From: Aselliscus stoliczkanus
Taxonomy: Eukaryota > Chordata > Mammalia > Chiroptera > Hipposideridae
DNA length: 64,000 bases
Assembly (NCBI GenBank): GCA_033961575.1
Contig: CM066727.1
Location: 152,443,434-152,507,433 of the forward strand
Direction of reading: 5' to 3'
Below the pieces are notes generated by a model. The model saw only the letters and a list, made by a program, of their open reading frames with translations. It was not told the DNA's origin and searched no databases. Positions within the stretch are counted from its first letter, which is position 1. Each line of letters begins with the position of its first letter. This document shows, piece after piece, positions 1-23,490 of the stretch. The position numbers and the translations under genes are program-made.

Positions 1-141
1 ATTAGTTCTGGACAGGCTATCTGAAGAAGGGACATCAATGGTCTGACTGAAGTAAAGGGAGCTTTGCCCTGGGACCAGAAGTAGGGAACCAAACCTTGCC
101 AGATAAAGATGTATTATGCAGCGTATGTGTCACTCTCATCA

Positions 142-13189
<13,048 letters not shown>

Positions 13190-13456
13190 CTACGGGAAAA
13201 GAGACGGATTAGAGAGGGCAGAGAAGATTCGTAATGGGGTTAAATGAAGGACGGGTGAAGGGCTTGAAGGCCGCAGAAGAGGGCAAAAATTCGTCAAAAA
13301 TCCTATCGGAAAAAAGCCCAGGCCCGACGCCAAGGCTCCCGTTAGAAACCGAGGCTTCCGTTTTTTCTTCCTCCTGGCCGATTCCTGGCCTCACTATCCA
13401 TCCCACCACCCCAACGCCCCACACGGCAGGCCTCCAAAGAGCTCCTCAGCGCCTAC

Positions 13457-13650
13457 CAGAGTGTCCCGAGGTCTCCCGACACTCCCTTGCTGAGCCGCCC
13501 CCGACTCTTCCTCAAGTCAGACTTTGAGACTCCATTCACCTCAATTTGTATACACGCTCACGAGTCCCTTCGGTCCTTAGCCGCAGACAAGTCTCTGCCT
13601 TCCCAAATCAAGGGTAATCCACCAGATGGACTACTCCTCAAGAATCCAAA
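13457..13650 (-). other. ESPL1: Probable ESPL1 non-coding exon 1 (5' leader)
   Basis: Exon 2 begins at an acceptor just upstream of the ATG, so a leader exon must exist. The best donor before it is CTCTG/GTAGGC at 13457/13456. The 5' end is a guess from the promoter elements upstream. The transcript start cannot be read directly. Confidence 0.4.
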
Positions 13651-13800
13651 ATGTAACCTTCGTTTACGCGCCAGCCCCTCCTTTCAAATATCCCCAGCGA
13701 CCAATCAGCGATAGCTTCGTAACACCGGTGGACCGCGCGGCGCACTGGGAGTTGTAGTTTACTTGCCGCGATGCCTGGTCACGTGACGCCGGCGGACCCG
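13650..13800 (-). promoter_or_regulatory. ESPL1 promoter: ZNF143-type, E-box, CCAAT and CHR-like elements
   Basis: Reading towards ESPL1 there is a palindromic E-box GTCACGTGAC (13778-13787). Next comes AACTACAACTCCCAGTGCG (13741-13759 region), which fits the ZNF143/THAP11 SBS consensus ACTACAACTCCCAG. A CCAAT box in CCAATCAG follows at 13701, then TTTGAA (13683-13688, the CHR consensus) and TTTACGCGCC (13663-13672), which is E2F-like. CCAAT plus CHR is the usual arrangement of G2/M genes bound by NF-Y and DREAM/B-MYB, which suits separase. The motifs are visible; occupancy is inferred. Confidence 0.6.
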
Positions 13801-14053
13801 GTCAAGCGGCTCCAGGCATTAAGACCTCTTGCGGCGGCCTGGCGTTTTCCCACTTTTTCCAGTCAGGGCTGAGTTGCTCAGCTATCGGTCGCTTAGCCGC
13901 CATCGGGAAGGCCCCATGCCTCCTCTCCCCTTTATCTTCAGAGTTCAGAAAGAGTTTAAATTGCAAGAGAAATACGCTAGACAACAAAAAGAACTTACTG
14001 GGAAATTCACAAGGTTTGGGTTACCAGGAAAAAAGGGCTTTAGCCTTTCATGG

Positions 14054-14086
<33 letters not shown>

Positions 14087-14156
14087 GGCAGTTCACTGGC
14101 CCTGATATGTGGGACCCGAACCGGGGTCGCTGGCTTCCAAACCACTCGGCTGGCCC
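14054..14156 (-). repeat. Short tRNA-derived SINE
   Basis: On the minus strand it reads GGGCCAGCCGAGTGGTTTGG, then GGTTCGGGTCCCACATATCA and a long T/A tail. The central TTAAGCGCTGG block is missing. The flanks share CATGGAATT. Confidence 0.85.
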
Positions 14157-14481
14157 CATGGAATTCTTTTAAAATAAAATTTTCTGCGGGGCACTGACGT
14201 GAGTACCTTTGGGACTTCCAGCTCCCTCTCTGCCTTTCAGCTTTGCTCCTTCCATCATTTGGATTGTGAGAGGAAGACGGAGGATCCAGCGCTCCTTGAT
14301 GCGGGATGAAGGGTGGGGGGTGGCATAGGGGTTGTGACAGGAAGAATTAGGGAAATTCATTTACCCAGATATTTCATAGTTTTTAATGACTTATGTTTGG
14401 TAAGTATTAACGACTTCCCCAAACACAGATTCTGTTGACTATGCTTCTCTTTCCTCCCTCCACCAAAAAATTCAATTAAAT

Positions 14482-14919
14482 GGGCCGGCGGAGTGGCATG
14501 TTGGTTAAGAGCTGGCTTGGGTCACCAGCGGCCCAGGTTCAGATCCCACATATGAGGGCCAGTGACACTGCCCTCTACAGCTAAGATGGTGAACAACAGC
14601 TCTATCTGGAGCTGGGCTGCACGAGCCCCAGTGACGGTGTAGGCTGCAGCCCCTGCTGCAGTGGGTTGCCATAAGCTACAGTGAGTGGCAGGCAGCCAGC
14701 ATGAGTGAGCAGCAGCCGGAGTGAGCTTCCAATAGCTCACTCTGTGAGCGGCCATCCAGAGGCCGGTGACCGATCTGCCTCATCCGGGAAGAGTGCAATG
14801 ACGATACCAACATGGGCCAGTGAAGCCACGTCCTCCGCAACTAGACTGAAGAACAGGAGGACAGCAACTTGTCTGTTCCCCCTCCCCCAATTCTCCCAAT
14901 AAAAATCTTAAAAAAAAAA
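14482..14919 (+). repeat. Long tRNA-derived SINE
   Basis: It runs from GGGCCGGCGGAGTGGCATGT to CCCAATAAAAATCTTAAA. The duplication AAAAATTCAATTAA occurs on both sides, the right copy forming the junction with the next SINE. Confidence 0.9.
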
Positions 14920-14930
14920 AATTCAATTAA

Positions 14931-15042
14931 GGCCGGCCGAGTGGCGCGGTGGTTAAGTGCTGGCCTGGGAAGCCAGCAGCCCCGGTTCCATCCCACATAT
15001 GAGGGCCAGTGACACTGCCCTCAAAAAAAAAAAAAAAAAAAT
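14931..15042 (+). repeat. Short tRNA-derived SINE inserted at the edge of the preceding one
   Basis: GGCCGGCCGAGTGGCGCGGT to CACTGCCCTC plus a 19-base A-tail. It abuts the 3' duplication of the neighbouring long SINE and is followed by the similar ATTTAAATTAA. Confidence 0.9.
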
Positions 15043-15314
15043 TTAAATTAAAAACTCTGGTCTTCCAGTTAGTTTTTTTTCTGATGAACTCTATTGGATA
15101 ACTCATCTTTCTTTAACATCATCTTTCTTCTTCATCATCAACCTCTTTTGTGAGGTGAATTAAGGAAGATTATTTAAAACAAAGACAATATCTCCAAAGA
15201 ATCTCATAATTGGAATGGTAATAATGCAGGTGCTGTGTGTTGTAGACATTACACGCATATCTCTTGTAGGGTAAGGGACCCAGCAGAGAAAAGGTATTAA
15301 TAAATAATATATCG

Positions 15315-15760
15315 GGCTGGCCGAGTGGCGCATTGGTTAAGCGCTGGTTTTGGGATGCCAGCGGCCCCGGTTCGGATCCCACATGAGGGCCAGTGACACT
15401 GCCCTCTACAGCTAACAACAGCTCCACCTGGAGCTGGGCTGTGCGAGCCCCGGTGATGGTGTGGGCTGCAGCCCCTGCTGCAGTGGGCTGCCATAGGCTG
15501 CAGTGAGTGGCCCACAGCCAGCGTGAGCGGCTGGCAGCCAAGCGTGAGCTGCCAATAGCCGCGATGAGCGACATCCAGAGGCCAGCGACCGATCTGCCTC
15601 ATCCGGGAAGAGCGCAATGACGATACCAACAGTGAAGCAACATCCTCCGCAACTAAAACTGAAGAACAAGAAGACGGCAACTTGTCTGTTCCCCTTCCCC
15701 AATTCCCCAATGCTGTTCCCCTCCACCAATTCCCCAATAAAATCTTTAAAAAAAAAAAAA
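15315..15760 (+). repeat. Long tRNA-derived SINE
   Basis: GGGCTGGCCGAGTGGCGCAT to CCCAATAAAATCTTTAAA, with TAATATATC duplicated on both sides. Confidence 0.9.
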
Positions 15761-16116
15761 TTAATATATCAATTGTTTCAGTACTCAGTTCCTCTTGCTT
15801 ATACCTGAGCAATCAGTGCTCATTTACATGTATAGCAAGTGTTCTGGGGCTTTTTTCCTATGTATTTATTATATCTATTTGATTCTAAATGTCTCAAGGG
15901 CAGAGAACTTATTCTTTTTTATTCCTCTTTTACTTCTTACAAGTAAGAAATTCTTTTAGTATCAAGAGATCAATAAATGCTGATCAATATGAACTTGAGT
16001 CACATAATTCAATTCCTTACTTGAATCCCAAGTTTGTAAAAAACACAGGATGGTGGAAAGATCTTTGAATTTTAGTCTGAACAGAGGAAGTGGGTTCTGG
16101 TCTCAGTTCAATTTAT

Positions 16117-16790
16117 ATTTATTTTATTTATTTATTTATTTATTTATATTTTAAAAAAAGATTGGGGAATTGGGGGAGGGGAACAGTGTTGAGGAATTGG
16201 GGGAGAGGACCAGCCAAGTTGTTGTTCTTTAGTCTTCATTTTGGAGGGCACCAGTCGCCATTTGGCTTCCTGTCAGCAGCTCGTGGCCTCTAAGCTCAAG
16301 GTGCTGTGTTCAATCTTAGTTGCAGGTGGACATAGCCACCATCCCATGCGGGAGTCGAACCAGCAGCCTTGTTGTTAAGAGCGCATGCTCTATCCTCTGA
16401 GCCATTTGGGCGGCAGCTCAGCTCAAGGTACAGAGTTCAGTCTTAGTTCAGTCTTAGTTGTGGGTGGGCATACACACCATCCCATGTGGGAGTCGAACCT
16501 GGCAGCCTTGTTGTTAAGAGCGCATGCCCTATCCACTGAGCCATGCGAACAGAAGCTCAGCTCAAGGTGCTGAGTTCAGTCTTTTTAGTTGCGGGTGGGC
16601 GTAGTCCACCATTGAACGGGCAATCTTGTGTTACAACAGCTGAGCCATCCTGCCACCTGTTGGCTGCTCAACGACAGCTCAGCGCGGCGCAGTTTTCATT
16701 GGCCCATGTCGGAATCAAAACGGCGGCCCTGTTGCTCAGAGCACGCGCTCTAAGCCAATTCTTAACCAACTGAGCCACTCGGCCGACCCC
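16117..16790 (-). repeat. Composite tRNA-derived SINE, about 670 bp, four tRNA-like units
   Basis: On the minus strand the head GGGGTCGGCCGAGTGGCTCA is followed by a GATGGCTCAGC unit and two near-identical CATGGGATGG/ACTCCCGCATGGG units. It ends with the CCCCTTCCCCAATTCCCC-type body and an (ATAA)n tail. It sits within the tail of the next element. Confidence 0.85.
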
Positions 16791-17220
16791 TTATTTATTT
16801 ATTTTTACAAAGATTTTATTGGGGAACTGGGGAAGAGGAACAGTGCTGGGGAATTGGGGAAGGGGAACAGCCAAGTTGTCCTTCAGTCCTAGTTGTGGAG
16901 GGCACAGCTAGCTCAGATGCTAGTACAGTCGCCATTCGTCCACCCGACGGCAGTTCATGGCTGCTGAGCTCAAGGTGCTGTGTTCAATCTTAGTTTGGGT
17001 GTGTGTGGGGGAGTTTCATAGCTCACCATCCTATGTGGGAGTCCAACTGGCAACCTTGTTGTTAAGAGTGCTCTCTCTAACCACTTAGCTATCCTGCCAC
17101 CTGTAGGCAGCTCAGTGGCAGCTTGGTGGGGCACAGCTCACTGGCCCATGTGGGAATCGAACCACAGACCCTGTTGCTCAGAACTTGCACTCTTAATCAA
17201 CTGAGCCACTCAGCCAGCCC
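16791..17220 (-). repeat. Composite tRNA-derived SINE (outer element of a nested pair)
   Basis: On the minus strand it starts GGGGCTGGCTGAGTGGCTCA and contains two tRNA-like units, then the pyrimidine-rich body and tail. The duplication AGTTCAATTTAT lies left of 16117 and right of 17220, so this element was split by the other. Confidence 0.85.
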
Positions 17221-17639
17221 CGAGTTCAATTTATTATTAATCTGTGAAATACGGAAGTAACATTAAGCCTCACTATCTCCCAGGGTTTCTGCCAGCCTAA
17301 AATAGAATAGCCTTGAAATGCTTTCCAAAGGCCTTAACAATGCTTTGCAGTCGTTAAAAAGCATGACTTATATGTACTGACATATAAAGATGTCAGAGAT
17401 ACCTGAATGATTGTTATAGTCTTCCTGTGGATTTTGTTTTAAACAGAGAAAAACAAGACCTATTGTTATGTTAACAAAAAAGTTGCAGAATAGCATGAGT
17501 GGTATGATTCAATTTTTATTAAAGAAATAAAAAACTAATATTAAATCATATTATTTAACAGTGGTATGAAGAGAGGGATTAAGGGAGACTGTCATTTTTT
17601 TACGTTTTTATATTTCTATATGTATTTGTATTTGTAATA

Positions 17640-17773
17640 TACCAGGGTGCCAAAAAAATGTATACACATTTTAAGAAAGGAAAAAAACTGTATTAAAATC
17701 GTAATACTCAACATATACTGATAACAAAAGATGAATGCGAGTTATGTGTCTACATTTTTTTGTCACCCTGGTA
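17640..17773. mobile_element. Mariner-type MITE, 134 bp
   Basis: Inverted termini CCAGGGTGCCAAAAAAATGT and CCAGGGTGACAAAAAAATGT are bounded by TA on both sides, the Tc1/mariner target duplication. The interior is AT-rich and non-coding. Confidence 0.88.
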
Positions 17774-17949
17774 TTTATGTATCAATATAAATATATGTAT
17801 TTTAATATAACATTACATAAACAGATTTACATTCACAAGTTCATGTTAAATATGTAGTTCTTTATTTGTATTTGACTATTTTACAATGAGCCCATATAAC
17901 TTTTGTATTGTATAAAAAAAAAAAAAACCTGAAACCAAATGTGAAGTGT

Positions 17950-18058
17950 TTTTTGGTTTTTTTTGAGGGCAGTGTCACTGGCCCTCATATGTGGGACCTG
18001 AATCGGGGCCGCTGGCGTCCCAAGCCAGCGCTTAACCAATGCGCCACTCAGCTGGCCC
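17950..18058 (-). repeat. Short tRNA-derived SINE
   Basis: On the minus strand: GGGGCCAGCTGAGTGGCGCA to CACTGCCCTCAAAAAAA. The duplication AAATGTGAAGT flanks it. Confidence 0.92.
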
Positions 18059-18783
18059 CAAATGTGAAGTATTTTTATATCAACAGATCTGATCCCAAGC
18101 ATGACAAACTTTTGTTTCTTTTATAATTCTATTCTGTGATTCTGTGGGGAAGTGGTGGCAAAAATAATAAAAGGGACAAGGAGAACTACAGGATTGGGGG
18201 TAGGAAAAGAGTGGGGAGTGGAATCTAGACCCAGCCAAAAGGCCATAGCCATTAGCTGGGAACGGCCTCCTCTTCTCCCTAAGCAAGGACTGAATTTCCA
18301 GTAAGAGGTCATCCTCCAAGCCTCAGAACCCAGTGCTGTCCTCCTGCCCCAATCCTGAGCCTTCTTATCCATTGGCTCCTGGTTCCTTGGGATGTTTCTG
18401 CTCTCCTCAGGATCACTTAAAAGCTCCAAATCAAATAATCATGTGTCCAGCTGGATGGAAAGTCAAAAAATCAGGAGCCTCTTAGTGAAAGATGGTGGTG
18501 TGTATCAAGTCTGACACCAAATTGACCTTCCCACTTGAAGAGGAAATGAGTTCAAGTGGAATATACTGACACCCTACTCAGCTGCTCACATACCCCAAAG
18601 TAGAAGGACTCTCAGATACTGAATACTTTTATCTGGACCTGCACCAAGCATAAACACTGCTGGGAATCACCCAACCACTGGGATGTGTTGGGAAGTTCTA
18701 CACCCCGTTATAGCCCCATCCACTCATTTTCACACCCAAATCCGGAGAGCCTCAGCTGGATTGAAAAGTTAAAAAATAAAATA

Positions 18784-18995
18784 TAAAGCAAACACTTATG
18801 TAGTGCTTACACTGTGGACTGAGTATTAGTCTAAACATTTAAATACAGTAATGCATTTAATCTTCACAAGAGCCCTATGGGGTAGAAATGACACTATTGT
18901 CCCCATTTTATGGATGAGGAAATTGAGGCACAAATTTGAACCCAGGTAGTCGGGCTCTGGCTCCATGCTCTTAACCAGTTCCTTCTGCTGCTGCT
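18784..18995 (+). repeat. MIR SINE relic
   Basis: TAATCTTCACAAGAGCCCTA, CATTTTATGGATGAGGAAAT and CTCCATGCTCTTAACCA are MIR blocks. Confidence 0.75.
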
Positions 18996-21020
18996 TAGCA
19001 GAGTATCATGAGAAACATTTTGCAGGCAATGTTCACCTGCTGAACCAATCCCTCATTTGACTTATATAGGCAGATACCACAAAGTGGACCAGATGGCCAA
19101 GGCTAAATGCTCCCACTCTCTTGCCCTTCTCCAGGGACAGGACTTGGGATGAGGGAACAGGGCTAGAGAGGGAAAGGCAAGTAAGTGAAGGCCCAGGGGA
19201 CACAGGAAATACATGTCATAGAAGAGGCACTGGGCAGACAAGAGTCAAGGTTTAGCTTAGGCTTTGCCATTCATTTGCTATATGCCCTCTCTTTAAGGGG
19301 ATTTTCCTTTTAGGGGGAAAAAAAAGTCACCAGCACCTAGTAATACAATACATGATATATAGTAGGTGTTCGAAAAAAATATATTTAAGGCCAAATGCAC
19401 AATCTCTAAGAGGCCGTTAAGCTCCTAACACCCATGAGTCTGATAGGAAAGAACCTTCCCCACTCCATCTGCCACCAGCCCTTTTGAAGAAGGCTCAGCA
19501 GGGACAAAGTTAAAGGATCTCATTAGTCTGTCTTCTCTACCCCCCAATTTCCTTATCACTTAGGAATGTGGGGCCCCCTCATACTTACATCAGTAAATAA
19601 TTACTGTCATCCAAAACAACAAATCATTAACTAGGCTCTAGATTCTAGTCTAATAGACAGTTGCCAAATGGGAAGCTCTTGAAAAGCCAAGGTGCGAGCT
19701 AGCCCATCTCCTCTCCATTTACTGAGCACAGCCATGGGCAAAGCATTCATGTGTGCATATATGGGGGGACAAAGGCAAATATTACACAATTTCTTCCTGT
19801 CTTCAAGAAGATCATAGTATAGCAAAGAGACAGCAAGTCTACAAATAACTATATCAAGGTCCAGCTTAACAAAGCAGAAAGGGGAAATGGAATTATTGTA
19901 ATAGATTTTGTCTTGGCCTCAAGATGGGGAAGGCAAAGGTATGTTTTTCGTATTTAACCTCAATTTATATTCCCTGCAGCTTGCGGGGGAGGAGCGTCTT
20001 TTTTTCTGTTCTGAGTAGGGACCTGAGACCACCTCAGCCTCACCCTGCAGAATCCCATCTACACTGCATTCCTCCAGCACCAGCTGATGGTATCTCTCCA
20101 CACAGGTTGGGACTTGCAGGTCGTGGAACATCTTGCATCTTCCTGTCTGGGAAGCACTCTGGGACCCAAGGAAAAGGTCATCAATCCCTTTCCAGAACAG
20201 TGGTTCCCCCATGCCCATCTCAAGCACATTCCAGGACACACCCTTGAGCCTACCCTCCCTCTATCCCCACCCTTCTTAAAGCTGGCTCTGCTTCCCCTGA
20301 GAAGTCCAGGTGATGGTGGGAGGAGGAGGAAAGGCAGATATCATCAAAGGTGAGGCAGGGAGGGGCTCACAGAACTGGTGTTCCCACTGGTACTGTTTCC
20401 TGCCCTGATGGCTCCCTCACCCTCACTCAAGTCTGGGTGTGGAAAGAGTCAGGTACAGACAAGATGTCCCAGTCCCTCAGTCATTCACTGCTCTCTGCCC
20501 TTGGGAGCCCTTCAGTTAGGTTTCATGCAAGGATACAGAACCTGGTAGGCCCAAGTAATGCTAGACAAATGGTATGTTCAGCAGGACAAATGTCGCTACA
20601 GAGGCTGAAGGCAAGTAGCATGTATGTGCTGAGCTACAAGCTTCTTCCTGTAGGAAGGCCCAAGATTTGCCCCAAGGGGTAGTCATAGAAGCAGTCCAAT
20701 CTACTGGTTTGCTCCACATGCTTCAGAGATTGTCTCATCCTGGACATGGAGCAAGGGTTTTGCTTGGTAACTGGGGAAGGTGTCTGTTCCCAGCGGAACA
20801 AGATATGGAGGACCTGGGAGCCTAAGGCATTTCTCACCCATTTCTGCTAAGAGGCAATTTCACAGCTCTCAGGTTAAGTCTTAGAAAGGCTAGAAATACA
20901 AACCTTCTGTTGGTAACCACAACTCTATCATTAAAACCTCCAGCTGCCCACACACCAGAAACTACTTAAGGTGGGTACAGGTGAGGATGAGTAAATCAAA
21001 TCAATGGTTGGTTAAAAGTG

Positions 21021-21026
21021 TTTATT
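21021..21026 (-). terminator. MFSD5: MFSD5 poly(A) signal AATAAA
   Basis: On the minus strand the sequence reads AAAAATAAACAC, the first AATAAA downstream of the MFSD5 stop. Cleavage is expected about 15-25 bases further, near 21005-21000. Confidence 0.7.
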
Positions 21027-21225
21027 TTTAAGGGGAAAGAGGAAAGGAAGTAACACAGAGGCAACTCTTGGCATCTTCTTTCCAGGCCATCACCCCCATA
21101 TGCTCCCGAACCAAAAGCACTGGCAAGAAGGGCCTCAAGGACAGGCTGAGAGGCCAGATAATCACAAGGTCAGTCACGGAGAGATCTGTACAACCATGGA
21201 AAGGTGAGATTCAAGAGTCTGTCAA

Positions 21226-21312
21226 GGGCCGGCCGAGTGGAGCGGTGGTTAAGCGCTGGCTTAGGAAGCCAGCAGCCCCGGTTCGGTCCCACATGTGAGG
21301 GTCAGTGACCCT

Positions 21313-21344
<32 letters not shown>
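21226..21344 (+). repeat. Short tRNA-derived SINE in the MFSD5 3' UTR
   Basis: GGGCCGGCCGAGTGGAGCGG to CCCTGCCCTC, plus an A-tail of about 26 bases, flanked by AAGAGTCTG. The long uninterrupted tail suggests a recent insertion. Confidence 0.92.
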
Positions 21345-21378
21345 GAGTCTGCCTCAGCCCTCTTGTCCTAGAACAGGG

Positions 21379-22731
21379 TTAGAGCTCAGGGGCATAAGGC
21401 TCCCCAGTGGGTGAGGGCACCCGGAGTTCAGCATCATGCCTTACCACAGTGAAGAGCCCCACCACTGCCAGCAGAGCCATCACCATGACAGCAGAGCAGA
21501 TGCTGAACATGTTGCGAGTGCCTGTTTTGCGATCGCTGTCATGGAGGACTAGGAGCCCTAGGCAGGCCAGTAAGTGCAAGGGCACCCGGAACCAGTTGAG
21601 TACACCAGCTTGCTCTGTCTCAGGGATCACCTTTCTCCGCAGAAAGCTCATGCTAGGAAAGTACAGCCCACAGGCCAATTCAATAAGTAGGAAGGCTATG
21701 AAGGACTCCACTGGACTCTCCTGGCCGGGGCTGGTGGAGAAAGTCAACATGAAGAGGGAGAAGACGACGATGAGGACAGCAAGGGAGAGGAGATGCATAG
21801 GCTGAAGGTGGTACCTCTTGGAGGTAGCGATGCGATACAAGGAAGAGCCGAGCAGGCTGGCAGCCATGAAGCTGGAGAAGATGATGCCCAGTGGGGCCCC
21901 ATGTGGATCCAGCACAGGTGTCCAGAGGAAGACAAATATGAAGATGACACTCTCAAACAGGGCCTGTATGGTACCTAGCAGCAGCACACGGCGGTCCGAC
22001 AGGAGGCAGCGCAGGCCCCCAGCACAGGTCCTTGAGAAGGCACGCTGCCGATCATAGTTCTCTCCCCAGTTGTGAAGGGCCAAGGCCCCAGCCAGAGCCA
22101 AAAGAGGGATGGCGGCCACAAAGGGCGCTACAGGTCCTAGTCCCATCCAACAGGCCACAGCCTCAGCTGCCACACCTGCCACTACAGCTAGCACATGGTT
22201 CCAGAAGGCCGCTCGGGCAAAGGTAGCTGGGATCCACTCAGCAGGAAAGTCATGCCGCTCCACGTGCTCATGGATGTACCAGGCCTCGAAGGCAGAGAAG
22301 AGCAGGGCGGTGGACAGCCCGCCAAGTGCTCGGCCCACCAGCAACACAAAGTAGTCCAGAGAGAGTTTGGTTAAGCAACACAGAGAGTAAGTGAGGGAGA
22401 AGAGGACACAAGACTTCTTTCGACCCAGCCAATCCACAAGGGAGGAGGCCACCAGTCCAAAGAGGACTGTGGAGGCAAGGCCGCAGACATAGAGGATGGC
22501 AATTTGACCTTCCAGGAAGTGGTAATGCTGATAGAGTTTATAGAGGTAGGGGGCCTGAAGCCAGTCAGCTGCCAGGGCCAGGAAGTAGACCTGATAGAAG
22601 TCCAGTTGAAACCGAAGGAAGGAAGGATTGCTGCAGGCCCTTCCAGGGGGCTTAGCCCGGCATCTTGTCAGCTCCAACCCCAGGCAGGAGGCCAGGAGGA
22701 CCACAAAAACAAGGTAGGCAGTCACCAGCAT
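21379..22731 (-). CDS. MFSD5: Major facilitator superfamily domain protein 5, molybdate transporter
   Basis: A complete single-exon 450-residue MFS protein, nearly identical to human MFSD5, known as a plasma-membrane high-affinity molybdate-anion transporter; molybdate feeds molybdenum-cofactor synthesis. It opens with a hydrophobic helix (about residues 4-20) and has roughly twelve membrane segments. MFS motif A is visible at about residues 92-106 as GLVASSLVDWLGRKK. The SRTCAGGLRCLLSDRR segment near residues 235-250 lies in the central cytoplasmic loop. The start is the ATG after the exon-2 acceptor; the stop is followed by a leader-length 3' UTR. The CDS is intronless, but the 5' UTR is split. 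No damage is visible. Confidence 0.97.
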   Translation of the reverse strand: MLVTAYLVFVVLLASCLGLELTRCRAKPPGRACSNPSFLRFQLDFYQVYFLALAADWLQAPYLYKLYQHYHFLEGQIAILYVCGLASTVLFGLVASSLVDWLGRKKSCVLFSLTYSLCCLTKLSLDYFVLLVGRALGGLSTALLFSAFEAWYIHEHVERHDFPAEWIPATFARAAFWNHVLAVVAGVAAEAVACWMGLGPVAPFVAAIPLLALAGALALHNWGENYDRQRAFSRTCAGGLRCLLSDRRVLLLGTIQALFESVIFIFVFLWTPVLDPHGAPLGIIFSSFMAASLLGSSLYRIATSKRYHLQPMHLLSLAVLIVVFSLFMLTFSTSPGQESPVESFIAFLLIELACGLYFPSMSFLRRKVIPETEQAGVLNWFRVPLHLLACLGLLVLHDSDRKTGTRNMFSICSAVMVMALLAVVGLFTVVRHDAELRVPSPTGEPYAPEL

Positions 22732-23336
22732 GGCGGGCCCCCGGACGACCTGGGGAAGGAAGGGGGTTTCAGAGTCCCATCCATTGCCTGGGCAGCACTG
22801 TCAACGGGCTGGGTGTCTAAGCAGAAGGCAGCTCCACCCTACCCCCCACTGCCAACTGCGCTTTCCCACCCCTCAACTCCACTCCCTCCGAGTTCAGACC
22901 GGAGGGACCAGTTGGGTGGGTGGGAGGAGTGGCCCGCCAGAGCGGTCTCCTAGGACACTGTGAGGCAGGGAGGGGTAAGAGGAGAGGGGAGAAGGCTGAG
23001 CATTCGCCCCACCCTTGCCTGGCATATCAAAGAGGGAGCCCCTTCAATAATCCCAGCCCCACAAGTTAAGGGGCTGCTGTCCGCTTGCACAACAGCTCCT
23101 GCATACTTCCTTCTATTACCTTCCGTCCTCTCTAGGGAGCCCACATTTCGCCTTCAATGTCTCCTCATCTGGCCCGGGCATCCCTCCCGCCTTGCGTGGG
23201 CCTCTCAAGTTGCTTCAGGGTCACGCGCGTGCATCTAAGATTCCCCATCCTCCAGGTCACGGTCACCCCCCTGCGCCCCCTAGCCCCGGCCCAGAGCCAC
23301 CACGCCCGCCCACGCCTCGCCCAGACCCTGTCTCAC

Positions 23337-23490
23337 CTGCTGCCCCGGTCTGCGGGGACGCTCCGGACACGTCCGGCTCCAGGCCGCCCGGCCGCCCTAG
23401 CCGCTCCAGCTCCAGCTCGTGTTCCAGCAGCGCGCCCGCCCCTCACAGCCTGCTTCCGGGAACCCTGTAGGCCTCCGGCCGCCGCCATGA
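23337..23490 (-). other. MFSD5: MFSD5 non-coding exon 1 and CpG promoter
   Basis: The donor GGCAGCAG/GTGAGAC at 23337 pairs with the acceptor CTTCCTTCCCCAG/GTCGTC at 22750, 18 bases before the MFSD5 ATG. The exon is GC-rich and full of CpG. Its 5' end is uncertain. A palindromic E-box GTCACGTGAC (23498-23507) lies just upstream. The exon contains an ATG at 23488 that opens an overlapping upstream ORF. Confidence 0.7.

Larger units (their letters stand above)
13801..20990. other. Spacer between the ESPL1 promoter and the MFSD5 3' end
   Basis: No exon, splice-bounded ORF or CpG island is visible. The content is six insertion loci of recent SINEs, one mariner MITE and a MIR. Unassigned AT-rich DNA remains at 15.8-16.1 and 17.2-17.6 kb, and unassigned sequence at 19.0-21.0 kb. 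Confidence 0.7.
21005..21378 (-). other. MFSD5: MFSD5 3' UTR carrying an antisense SINE
   Basis: About 370 bases separate the stop codon from the poly(A) signal. Roughly 120 of these are a plus-strand SINE, so the MFSD5 transcript carries the SINE antisense, including a U-rich tract. The total implied mRNA of about 1.9 kb fits the gene. Confidence 0.7.
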
